Part shown: in pieces, positions 25,235 to 35,927 of the stretch | Numbering within the stretch: the first letter of the stretch is position 1 | Layout: each line of letters opens with the position of its first letter | Assembly: GCA_902790465.1 (NCBI GenBank) | Contig: CADASF010000017.1 | Span: 1 to 35,927 of the forward strand | DNA: 35,927 bases | Source of the DNA: an uncultured bacterium | Lineage (GTDB): Bacteria > Vulcanimicrobiota > CADAWZ01 | Reading direction: 5' to 3' | Translations under genes and position numbers: made by a program | Notes under the pieces: model-generated | The model's input: the letters and a program-made list of their open reading frames with translations, nothing else | Databases searched by the model: none | Told to the model about the DNA's origin: nothing

Positions 25235-25936
25235 CTAAAAACCTGTTTTTCTCTCTGTCGTATCGTCTGAAAAATCAAAGCCTTCACCAGTTGGAAGGCG
25301 TTCTGTCAGACTTCCAGTTCTCAAAGTGCCAGTTTTCGTTTCAGTAGCAACAATTTCTTCTGGTTCTGGTACAAAAATAGGTTTTAAAATTTTTATATCA
25401 AAATATTTATCGCCAATCATTATTCGATCTGAATCTTGAAGAAAATGCTGATTTATCCTCTGATTATTTACAAACACGCCATTTTTTGAATTCATATCTG
25501 TTATTCTATAGCCTCTTTCTGTCTTCATAATCTCGGCATGCTGTCTTGAAATTGATTCATCATTTATGAGAATATCACATTTAACATCTCTTCCAATTAT
25601 AAATCTATCTTTACTTAAAGGATAGCCACTTTTTATAGCTCCATCTTCTGGCATAAGCCAACCCCAAATATTGCTATCAATACTCGAAATAGAATTGCCA
25701 ATCTCTGAATCTTTTGGTTGTTCTGTCTCGGTAATAGAATTATCATCAGATTCATCATCATTTGAATCTGACAATAAATGCCCTACAGTTACAAAAATTG
25801 CAACAGTTACACAAAAAATAATAAGACATACACTTTTATCTACAAAATGTTCATAATGTAAAAATCTTGTAAGAAAAAATCCAACCCCAGAACCAATCAA
25901 AAAAGATATAATATAAAATAAAATACGCTTTATCAT
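25235..25936 (-). CDS. Membrane-anchored FHA-domain protein
   Basis: This 233-residue protein has two N-terminal hydrophobic segments (about 4-26 and 36-57), an acidic linker (SDSNDDESDDNS), and one FHA domain at about 105-185. The phosphothreonine-binding residues are present: GRD (125-127), S-R-x-H in ISRQHAEI (140-143) and N-S-K-N-G (159-163). The C-terminal tail is rich in threonines in a repeating setting (TKTGTLRTGSLTERLPTGEG, then DDTTERKTGF) and looks like a target for Ser/Thr phosphorylation. Its start codon abuts the stop of the kinase-fold gene (TAAATG), so the two are translationally coupled. The domain should face the cytoplasm and bind a phosphothreonine, perhaps its own tail or a partner. 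Confidence 0.85.
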   Translation of the reverse strand: MIKRILFYIISFLIGSGVGFFLTRFLHYEHFVDKSVCLIIFCVTVAIFVTVGHLLSDSNDDESDDNSITETEQPKDSEIGNSISSIDSNIWGWLMPEDGAIKSGYPLSKDRFIIGRDVKCDILINDESISRQHAEIMKTERGYRITDMNSKNGVFVNNQRINQHFLQDSDRIMIGDKYFDIKILKPIFVPEPEEIVATETKTGTLRTGSLTERLPTGEGFDFSDDTTERKTGF

Positions 25937-26923
25937 TTAAAATCCTCTAAAGAAAAAATAATACCCTAAAAAACAAATTATAGATAACAAAATAATAGTT
26001 ATAATAACAAAAAAATTATTTCCAGAAGATTTTGGCTCAGAATATTTAGAAATCTTTCCCTTTGAAGAACTTTTTGTTTTTTGTTTTGGTTTAACACATG
26101 AAGATATATGTTTTTTCATTTCTGTTATAGAAGAAAAACGTTTCAACGGATTCAATTCAAGAGCTCTTTTTAAAATATCTCTCAAATTTGGAGAAACCGA
26201 AGGATTTATCTCATCAACAGGCTTTATTGGAGTTTTTTCTGCGAAATTCATAACAGGATTAACTTTTGTCAAAGCATGATACATAAAAGCTCCAAGAGAA
26301 AAAACAAGAGAACGAGAATCAAAAGTTGGATTTTCTGGATCATACTGTTCAGGAGCAGCATATTCATTTGCTCCCAAAGCCCCGATTGCATCAAGGGCTG
26401 AATCTGCGTAAAAAATCCTTGCAAGCCCCATATCTGTTACTTTAATATCTCCATTTGGTGTCAAAATTATATTTCCCATATTAAATTCTTTAAAAAATAC
26501 AGGAGGAATCTTTTGAGAAGATAAATACATAAACAAATCTGCAATCTGCAATCCCCAATTAACAACTTGTTCCTCAAGAAACGGCTCTACTCTACTTTCA
26601 AGTAAAGAACTCAAATCAGCTCCTGGAATAAAATCTCTTACAATGTACAAATAAATTCCATCTGCAAAAAAATCTATAACTTTTGCAAAAACAGGATGAG
26701 ATAATCTTGAAAGGATTGACGATTCTTTTAAAAATTTATTTATAATTGACATCCTCTCAATTGGATTATTAGAGACTGTCTGCATTTCTCTTATAGCCCA
26801 AAATCTACCTGGCATGTGAATATCTTGACTGTAATATATATTCACTATAGGAGCTTCATATATCGTTCTTTCAATCTTATATCTTGATTTTAAAATACTT
26901 CCAGAACTTAAAATAGAAGACAT
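25937..26923 (-). CDS. Membrane-anchored Ser/Thr kinase-fold protein, probable pseudokinase
   Basis: Residues about 15-275 follow the bacterial Ser/Thr kinase fold of the WAIKEM...PPIIFRDLKPSNIML type, but key residues are changed. The glycine-rich loop has no glycines (RTIYEAPIVNIYY). The VAIK lysine is Arg45 (FWAIREMQ). The catalytic loop HRDLKPxN reads FKEFNMGN (144-151), so the catalytic Asp is Glu146 and the loop Lys is Asn148. The DFG Asp is kept as DMG (164-166), as is the helix C Glu67 in FLKESSILSRLSHP. A basic Ser/Lys-rich linker leads to a single C-terminal membrane segment (about 302-325). It is the first gene of an operon with an FHA protein and an unrecognised gene. Inference: a catalytically weak or inactive kinase acting as a sensor or scaffold; an active enzyme with an unusual site is not excluded. 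Confidence 0.8.
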   Translation of the reverse strand: MSSILSSGSILKSRYKIERTIYEAPIVNIYYSQDIHMPGRFWAIREMQTVSNNPIERMSIINKFLKESSILSRLSHPVFAKVIDFFADGIYLYIVRDFIPGADLSSLLESRVEPFLEEQVVNWGLQIADLFMYLSSQKIPPVFFKEFNMGNIILTPNGDIKVTDMGLARIFYADSALDAIGALGANEYAAPEQYDPENPTFDSRSLVFSLGAFMYHALTKVNPVMNFAEKTPIKPVDEINPSVSPNLRDILKRALELNPLKRFSSITEMKKHISSCVKPKQKTKSSSKGKISKYSEPKSSGNNFFVIITIILLSIICFLGYYFFFRGF

Positions 26924-27092
26924 ATTTAAACCTAAAAAAGTTATAATATTATAAAAAATAGTTAATTTGTCATATTTCGCCTAAAGAGATTGAAAACCTC
27001 CCTAAATTCAATAATAAATTCATCGTAAAGGATTTATTTTTTATAGAATAGAAAAGTATAAGAAAACGAGAAGAGAAGAAGGATTGAAGGAT

Positions 27093-29270
27093 ATGATTTC
27101 AAAATTCGAATTTGAAAAAGAATTAAATGATAAACAATTAGAAGCTGTTTTGGCAAAAGACGGTCCACTTTTAATTTTAGCAGGTGCTGGAAGTGGAAAA
27201 ACAAGGGTTTTGATGTATAAAATAGCTTGGTTGATAGAAACAGGTTCAGCAAGACCTGGAGAAATATTGGCTGTAACATTTACAAATAAAGCAGCAGATG
27301 AGATGAAATCAAGAATTGCAAAAATGCTTCCTGACAGCAATTTCCCATATGTAAATACATTTCACTCATTTTGTGTAAAAGTTTTAAGAGGCTCTAATTT
27401 AGATAATCCATTTAATATATATGATGACTCGGACAAAAAATCTCTACTTAAAGACATTATAAAACAAATGGAATTAGATGAAAATGACTATTCACCTGCC
27501 AAAATATCTTCAATAATATCAAGTTACAAAAATAGAATGCAAGGTCCAGAAGATATTGAGCAAACAAGCATTGAAAGCATGAATTTAACAAATATTTATA
27601 AAACATATTTAACTAAAATGAAATCAAACAATGCTTTTGATTTTGATGATCTCATAATAAACGGATACAAAGCATTCAAAAATGATGAACCATTTGCTGA
27701 CAATCTTAGAAAAAGATTTAAATATGTTCTAATAGATGAGTATCAAGACATAAACACAGCTCAATATATGCTTGTAAAAGAAATATGCAGAGAAAATAAA
27801 AACATAACTGTTGTAGGAGACGATGATCAGAGTATTTATCGTTTTAGAGGAGCAGATATGTCGATAATGCTCCGTTTTGAAAAAGACTATCCAGATGCAA
27901 AAGTTGTGAGATTAGAACAAAATTATAGATCTACAGGCAAAATACTTGAAGCAGCCAATGCCCTAATGACCAACAACAAAATGAGAAAGAAAAAAACACT
28001 GTGGACAGATAAGGGCGATGGTGAAAAAATTAATCTGATGGTATATCAAGACGGAAAAACAGAAGCCCACAGTGTCATAATGAAAATAAAAGAATTATAC
28101 AAAAGCAATCAGTACAAATATGGAGATTTTGCGGTATTATACAGAACAAATTCTCAATCAAGACTTTTTGAAGAAGCATGTCGTCAAGAGGGCATTCCAT
28201 ATAGAATAATAGGGGCCAATTCTTTTTACAATGCCAAAGAAATAAAAGACATAACGGCATATTTGCATTTAGTATTGAATAAAAAAGACAATGTTGCATT
28301 TAAAAGGATAATAAATGTTCCGAGAAGAGGCATCGGAGAATCTGCAATAAGACGAATAGAAGAATATGCAGAGGAAAGCGAAATTTCTCTTTTTGAAGCT
28401 ATTGAGGAAATGGTCGGTTTTAGTGCAAAACAGACAGAAGAAATAGAGAAATTCATAAAATTAATCAAAGACACAAGCGAAATAGCAGAAGAAGCCGATG
28501 CATATACAGCTGTAAAATTTTTGATAGATGAATCAAAAATAAAAGAGAGTTTTTACAACGAAAAAGGTGAATTGATAAGTGCTGAATATCTAAACAGAGA
28601 AGCAAATGTCGATGAATTTATAAACTCTGCACAAGATTATATCACAACTTATGCTGATACATCTCTTGCAGGATTTATGGCAAATATATCTCTTCAATCT
28701 GATTTAGACCATTATGACGAAAATGAGGGAACTGTCAGTCTTATGACTTTCCATTTAACAAAAGGTCTTGAATTTCCAGTTGTATTTTTGACAGGAATTG
28801 AAGATAAGATTATTCCACATTTTATGTCTATATCAAGTCAATCTGGAATTGAAGAAGAGAGAAGACTTTTCTATGTTGGAATAACAAGAGCAGAAAAATT
28901 GTTATTTATGACTTATGCACTAAAAAGAATGAATAGAGGCATGATGGATTATTCACATCCTTCAAGATTTCTTTCAGAAATTCCACAAAGTTGTATCAAA
29001 AAAATAGAAGACAGAAGAATTCCACCGAGAAGTATTGTTGGAAAATATCACAACTCATCTACTATTTCATCTTTAAAAGGGCAGAGAAATATATTTGATG
29101 ATTCTGGAATGAGTAAAACGCAAGAAGTATCATTTGAATCAGGAGATCAAGTAAAACATCTAATTTTTGGAAAAGGTATTGTTCTTTCATCAAAAAATGG
29201 CACTTCTAAAGTCGATTTTTTGGGAAAAGGAGTAAAGACAATAGTAAATTCGTTTTTGAGCAGAATTTAG
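27093..29270 (+). CDS. pcrA: UvrD/PcrA-type ATP-dependent 3'-5' DNA helicase (SF1)
   Basis: This 725-residue superfamily I helicase acts in nucleotide excision repair, mismatch repair and removal of recombinase from DNA. All helicase motifs are visible: Walker A AGAGSGKTRV (Lys36), Ia VTFTNKAADEM, II LIDEYQD, III VVGDDDQSIYRFRGAD, IV EQNYRST, V LMTFHLTKGLEFPVVFL, VI EEERRLFYVGITRAEKLL. Motif V has Thr where Ala is usual (HxAKGLEF). The C-terminus (VKHLIFGKGIVLS...KVDFLGKGVKTIV) is the tudor-like domain of PcrA that contacts RNA polymerase. I chose the ATG at 27093 over a TTG at 27084 because AAGAAGG then lies at a workable distance. ligA follows on the same strand, but separated by 719 bp of repeats. 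Confidence 0.92.
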   Translation: MISKFEFEKELNDKQLEAVLAKDGPLLILAGAGSGKTRVLMYKIAWLIETGSARPGEILAVTFTNKAADEMKSRIAKMLPDSNFPYVNTFHSFCVKVLRGSNLDNPFNIYDDSDKKSLLKDIIKQMELDENDYSPAKISSIISSYKNRMQGPEDIEQTSIESMNLTNIYKTYLTKMKSNNAFDFDDLIINGYKAFKNDEPFADNLRKRFKYVLIDEYQDINTAQYMLVKEICRENKNITVVGDDDQSIYRFRGADMSIMLRFEKDYPDAKVVRLEQNYRSTGKILEAANALMTNNKMRKKKTLWTDKGDGEKINLMVYQDGKTEAHSVIMKIKELYKSNQYKYGDFAVLYRTNSQSRLFEEACRQEGIPYRIIGANSFYNAKEIKDITAYLHLVLNKKDNVAFKRIINVPRRGIGESAIRRIEEYAEESEISLFEAIEEMVGFSAKQTEEIEKFIKLIKDTSEIAEEADAYTAVKFLIDESKIKESFYNEKGELISAEYLNREANVDEFINSAQDYITTYADTSLAGFMANISLQSDLDHYDENEGTVSLMTFHLTKGLEFPVVFLTGIEDKIIPHFMSISSQSGIEEERRLFYVGITRAEKLLFMTYALKRMNRGMMDYSHPSRFLSEIPQSCIKKIEDRRIPPRSIVGKYHNSSTISSLKGQRNIFDDSGMSKTQEVSFESGDQVKHLIFGKGIVLSSKNGTSKVDFLGKGVKTIVNSFLSRI

Positions 29271-29295
29271 AGGCGAAATTAACTCGTTGTGCTAT

Positions 29296-29359
29296 TTACA
29301 GCAATTTTCAAAATTAGTGCAAATTTATTTTTTCTTAATATTCGCGAAAATTGCTGTAA
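29296..29359. repeat. 64-bp insertion with perfect 14-bp terminal inverted repeats
   Basis: TTACAGCAATTTTC (29296-29309) is the exact reverse complement of 29346-29359. The equivalent position beside copy 1 of the composite element (reverse complement of about 16550-16575) lacks it, so it behaves like an insertion into the repeat flank. An interrupted copy lies at 16122-16283. Confidence 0.7.
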
Positions 29360-29384
29360 TTTAAAAAAATAAGTAAATAAAAAG

Positions 29385-29607
29385 TTACTATGAATTATCC
29401 AATATATGCCTGTTTACTGCCACTTTGTCATTGCGAGGCTTAGAAATAGTTAAAATCCTAACGGATTTTAAAACAATATCCCCCATAAAGGGGGAAGCCG
29501 TGGCAATCTAAGCCTGTAAATTATTATTTACTTAAAAATTAAGTCGATCGCCTGTATCGTAGAATGATGTAGCTGGTCTGTTTAATAAATTACTAAATTA
29601 AAATTAG
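29385..29607 (+). repeat. REP-like composite element, copy 2, with an internal insertion
   Basis: The left half matches copies 1 and 3 (GTCATTGCGAGGCTT, then AGCCGTGGCAATCTAAGCCT), and 29519-29553 differs by one base from a 35-nt block identical in the other two copies. The right REP-like end is missing: the copy stops after the ATAAATTACTAAATT segment and meets GCGTGTTGGTAAAC. About 54 bp inserted at about 29441-29495 carry two small hairpins. Confidence 0.75.
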
Positions 29608-29820
29608 GGCGTGTTGGTAAACTTTATTTCTTATAAATTTACACTGTTTATTTTCAGCTTACGCCACTTTTTGGATATAAGATGTTCACTAGACCATTTT
29701 TTCCTCTTAAAAAATACTAAATTATAATAACAATCATTCGTTTTCTAAGTAAAATTTGCATGGAACTACTGTAGAAAAATGGATATCGTTCCAGTATTTT
29801 TTCTCCTTGAAGCAAATAAG

Positions 29821-29843
29821 CTCCTAAATTTTTAATTTAGGAG
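29821..29843. other. Perfect 10-bp hairpin upstream of ligA
   Basis: CTCCTAAATT (29821-29830) pairs with AATTTAGGAG (29834-29843) around TTT. There is no clear T-run on the 3' side in either direction, so it is not a standard terminator. Confidence 0.4.
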
Positions 29844-29938
29844 AAAAAATTAAGGCAAGGAGCGAATTTGTTACATTATACCCAAAAAGTTTATTTTTCT
29901 TGCTAAATAGTACATTTTTCAAAAATTGATTTCCGTGA

Positions 29939-33303
<3,365 letters not shown>

Positions 33304-33306
33304 GAC

Positions 33307-35484
33307 ATGAACAAAAGGAAAGATATAAACATACAAAAATTAAAACCAATAAAAACAATCTCTTCCTCATATTCATATTCCCTTTTTTATGCCCAAGATA
33401 AAGAAACTAAAGAAATATTTCTTGTAAATAGAATAAATAAAAATCCAATTCCACCCAAAAATAAAAAAAGATATGCAGAAATTTATTTTGAAAACAATTC
33501 CGAATTAAAGAAAAAATATAGAAAACTTTCAGACAAAGTTTTACAAGAAATAACAACACAAGCTATACAATCACAATTATATATCTACAGAAAATTACTA
33601 AAAAGAGATTATGCTCCCAAAAATTATATTGAAATTGAATATGGTTCAGAAATATATTTTATATTCCAAGACATACCACAAACAAATATAAAAGATTTCT
33701 TTGCAAAAGAAGAAAATATAAATGACGATGACACAATAAAAGAAGTTTTCCACTCATTTATAGAAATTTTTGCAGATTTATACGATTTTGAAGCAGGCGA
33801 ATTAATCTATCAATTCTCTTCACCAGAAGAAATATTGATAGACAATTCAGGAATATTTTTGTTAAATTTATTTTCCTGTCGTTTTATAGAAGATACAGAT
33901 GATTATTCAAATATTTGGCAACAGTTGATTTTAAATGAGACATCAAAGCCATATTTGCCAATAGAAGGCTATAAAAATGATCGTTCTGAATTTTATGCAC
34001 TCGGAGCTATTTTTTATGAAGCAGTTACAGGAATAAAAATTCAAAATTCAAATGAAAGAATATCTTCAGATAAATATACACCTATAAGAGACATTGATGA
34101 AAGTTTTCCAATAGAAATAGACAAAATAATATCTTTCTGTACAGAACCTTTAGAAGATAGAAGATTTAAAAATTTCCAAGATTTACAAAATGCTTTTTCT
34201 TCAAATCAATTTGGAAAAATTCTTTTGACATTTCAAAATCATAAAAATAAAGAAATAAAAATACTCGATTTTGATACTGTAAAATCAGGTGAGACAAAAT
34301 CAGTAAAAATTTCTGTAAAGAAAAAAGAAAATATAGAAGCTATCCCTTTTTTGATGGATACAAACTATATCAAATGGACAAATATTCCTCAACGAGGACA
34401 AACACCAACATTTAAATTTGAAAAACAAGAAACCACACAGGATGAAATGTTGGGAGAAATAATATTAACTTTTCCCAAAGAACTGCCTTTAGGGGTTTAT
34501 GAAGGAATTTTAAAATTTAAAACAACTTATGGTGAAACAAAAATAAAAATTTATGCACAAATAAATTCAACACCATTATTTTTAAAACCATTTTTTGGAA
34601 TCTTATATGCTTTTATTTTTTTCTTTTCAATATATGCCTTTAGACCAGCAGAATATTCACTTACAAATAAAACTGTTTGGAATTTTAGCATGTGGAATTT
34701 AATAAAAGAAGAGACATTTTCAGCAGGTCAAATGACTCTAGATGTAACAGATTCAAGCTATTGGAAAATATATACTGACGATGGCGTAAAAGTCTATATT
34801 AAAGACAAAAATTTTAATATTTCATTCGAAAAAAATACACAGTATCAAAAGGCAAAAATAATATCATCTGCATATATTCCTACTTGTGCAGATTTAGATA
34901 TTAATTTTACGATAGATTCATCAAACAAAGGACTTTTTGAAAACATAAAATCGAAAATATTTTCGACAAATTTATATTTTGCAGAATTGACAAATATTGA
35001 AAATAAAGGAGTAAATATAAGGGTAAAAAGTGGAAAAGGTGAAAGAAAAGAAGAGATAAAAACTTCATATCCACTCGATATAAAAATTAAATATTCTGCT
35101 TCTGATTATAAAATAAAATTTACAATAAATGAGCAAACAAGAGAATTTAATGAATTCATTTTTGATGATGTTGCATTTGTCATTAGTGCAGAAAATTTTA
35201 AAAAATATGATGCTTCAAGCTGTAGTTTTAAAAATTTACAAATAAAGACAGGGGCAGTATTAAAGAAAATTCCGCCTTATATTATGACCTGTAATTCAAA
35301 ATTGCCTATGTATGCAAAAACAGATGGAAAAAAAATAAATTATTATACTGAAATTGGTGAATATCTTACAATATTGGAAGAGAGAAAAGGGCTTGTAAGA
35401 GTTAGAAAAAATGGATATAAGGCTGGTTATGGAGAAGGTTGGGTGAAAAAAAATCAATTAACTTTGCCAAAACCTGAGGGATAA
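33307..35484 (+). CDS. Pseudokinase-like membrane protein with Ig-like, lectin-like and SH3 domains
   Basis: A 725-residue protein with these regions: residues 1-300, a very degenerate protein-kinase fold. Late features are legible (DRSEFYALGAIFYEAVTG matches the D-x-x-S-L-G helix F region; PLEDRRFKNFQDLQNAF matches the C-terminal lobe). The catalytic loop reads YQFSSPEEIL instead of HRDxKPxNIL, and DFG is lost (LLNLFSCRF). Residues 305-420 are beta-rich and Ig-like (ILDFDTVKSGETKSVKISV). A membrane segment covers about 427-446. Residues 455-650 are a beta domain, perhaps concanavalin/LamG-like. The C-terminal 70 residues form a bacterial SH3-type domain (LTILEERKGLVRVR, ending GYGEGWVKKNQL). 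SH3 domains of this kind often bind cell wall. The topology would place the kinase-like part inside and the sensor domains outside. It is co-transcribed with ligA-rarA by spacing. Domain names other than the kinase fold and SH3 are tentative. Confidence 0.72.
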   Translation: MNKRKDINIQKLKPIKTISSSYSYSLFYAQDKETKEIFLVNRINKNPIPPKNKKRYAEIYFENNSELKKKYRKLSDKVLQEITTQAIQSQLYIYRKLLKRDYAPKNYIEIEYGSEIYFIFQDIPQTNIKDFFAKEENINDDDTIKEVFHSFIEIFADLYDFEAGELIYQFSSPEEILIDNSGIFLLNLFSCRFIEDTDDYSNIWQQLILNETSKPYLPIEGYKNDRSEFYALGAIFYEAVTGIKIQNSNERISSDKYTPIRDIDESFPIEIDKIISFCTEPLEDRRFKNFQDLQNAFSSNQFGKILLTFQNHKNKEIKILDFDTVKSGETKSVKISVKKKENIEAIPFLMDTNYIKWTNIPQRGQTPTFKFEKQETTQDEMLGEIILTFPKELPLGVYEGILKFKTTYGETKIKIYAQINSTPLFLKPFFGILYAFIFFFSIYAFRPAEYSLTNKTVWNFSMWNLIKEETFSAGQMTLDVTDSSYWKIYTDDGVKVYIKDKNFNISFEKNTQYQKAKIISSAYIPTCADLDINFTIDSSNKGLFENIKSKIFSTNLYFAELTNIENKGVNIRVKSGKGERKEEIKTSYPLDIKIKYSASDYKIKFTINEQTREFNEFIFDDVAFVISAENFKKYDASSCSFKNLQIKTGAVLKKIPPYIMTCNSKLPMYAKTDGKKINYYTEIGEYLTILEERKGLVRVRKNGYKAGYGEGWVKKNQLTLPKPEG

Positions 35485-35485
35485 A

Positions 35486-35499
35486 GCGTGTTGGTAAAC
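35486..35499 (+). repeat. Junction motif GCGTGTTGGTAAAC, second copy
   Basis: Identical 14-nt motif to 29609-29622. Here it begins one base after the stop codon of the preceding gene and leads into a composite element; at 29609 it follows one. A looser match lies at the end of the IS256 remnant (TTGTGGTAAAC at 16096-16106). Confidence 0.55.
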
Positions 35500-35520
35500 A
35501 TATTTTTGCATATTTAAAAT

Positions 35521-35739
35521 TTGCTATAAACTATCCAATATAGCCTGTACACTGCAACTTTGTCATTGCGAGGCTTTAGCCGTGGCAATCTAAGCCTGTA
35601 AATTATTATTTACTTAAAAATTGAGTCGATCGCCTATATTTAGAATGGTCTAGCCAATCTATTTAATAAATTACTAAATTTAAATAAAGTGGTTGAGATT
35701 GCCACGGTCGCACAGCTCCCTCGCAATGACCTCACCTCT
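35521..35739 (+). repeat. REP-like composite element, copy 3 (full length)
   Basis: The left end is GTCATTGCGAGG...GCCGTGGCAATCT and the right end GAGATTGCCACGG...CCCTCGCAATGAC, inverted relative to each other. The central 35 nt (35601-35635) are identical to copy 1 in reverse. Directly downstream of the pseudokinase-like gene. Non-coding. Confidence 0.8.
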
Positions 35740-35830
35740 AAAAAGTGGCTAATTGGTAGTTTTTCCTCTATATATTACGGCAATTTATTTTAATTTTAAG
35801 TTTGACAAGTGCAAATTATCTTGCTTTTAA

Positions 35831-35927
35831 GTGAAGCTATGCTCGGCTAAAGACCGACCATCTTCTGATTGGAAAGTAGCTGTTGCTTCACAAGTCTAAG
35901 CCTCAGAAATGGGAGCTATGTTGAATT
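35831..35927 (+). other. GC-richer hairpin region at window end, unassigned (possible RNA or decayed gene end)
   Basis: Composition rises sharply relative to the flanking A/T-rich DNA. GTGAAGC (35831-35837) is complementary to GCTTCAC (35885-35891), enclosing a small hairpin TCGG (35843-35846) with CCGA (35854-35857). A plus-strand reading frame VKLCSAKDRPSSDWKVAVAS is followed by stops. This could be the 3' end of a decayed transposon gene such as an IS200/IS605 tnpB with its right-end RNA, or an independent structured RNA. I cannot decide; it is cut by the window edge. Confidence 0.3.

Noticed and set aside
29821-29843. Perfect hairpin upstream of ligA as a terminator
   Set aside because: No T-run follows on the 3' side in either orientation, so I list it only as a hairpin.

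Overview
The window is an AT-rich bacterial chromosomal segment from a diderm. TamB and MurA indicate an outer membrane and a peptidoglycan wall, and MreB indicates a rod or elongated shape. There are also six type IV pilin-like or type II secretion-like minor pseudopilins, a GspF/PilC platform protein, FHA and kinase-fold signalling proteins, and a secreted protein with the calcium-binding domain seen in RTX-type proteins. I cannot name the lineage from sequence alone. The protein mix resembles uncultured AT-rich gut or rumen diderms (Riflebacteria-like or Melainabacteria-like), but that is a guess.

Layout. Bases 2-1471 hold the 3' part of a repeat-rich surface protein with GLUG-like Cys/Asn repeats. 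Bases 1565-9368 (minus) form the transcription unit murA-mreB-tamB, which joins wall precursor synthesis, shape and outer-membrane maintenance. Bases 9521-9623 are a structured leader for a receiver-domain protein (9624-10361), followed without a gap by cysS and rlmB on the plus strand. Bases 12593-14168 (minus) encode two pseudopilins, divergent from a secreted EF-hand protein (14402-15622). Bases 15623-16670 are a scrapyard: a decayed IS256-family transposase, nested palindromic insertions and a REP-like composite element. Bases 16671-23938 (minus) encode a large PilX/GspK-like protein, then a compact operon of GspF, two pseudopilins and a second PilX/GspK-like protein. That operon is headed by a perfect CRP-type palindrome centred at -41.5 from a predicted start. 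Bases 24185-26923 (minus) encode a kinase-fold protein with a degraded active site, a membrane FHA protein and a protein I do not recognise. Bases 27093-35484 (plus) carry pcrA, a 720-bp repeat-filled gap, then ligA-rarA and a pseudokinase/SH3 membrane protein. The window ends in another copy of the repeat and a GC-richer hairpin region.

Three themes stand out. (1) A dispersed composite element of about 220 bp is present as three long copies and one half copy; it sits next to gene ends, inside a terminator hairpin and between pcrA and ligA, and smaller palindromic insertions are nested around it. (2) The leader at 9521-9623 has its Shine-Dalgarno sequence 40 nt from the AUG, with a hairpin in between that would restore normal spacing when folded. 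(3) Two membrane-anchored kinase-fold proteins lack key catalytic residues, and one of them is coupled to an FHA protein with a threonine-rich tail. No CRISPR array, rRNA or tRNA gene was seen.
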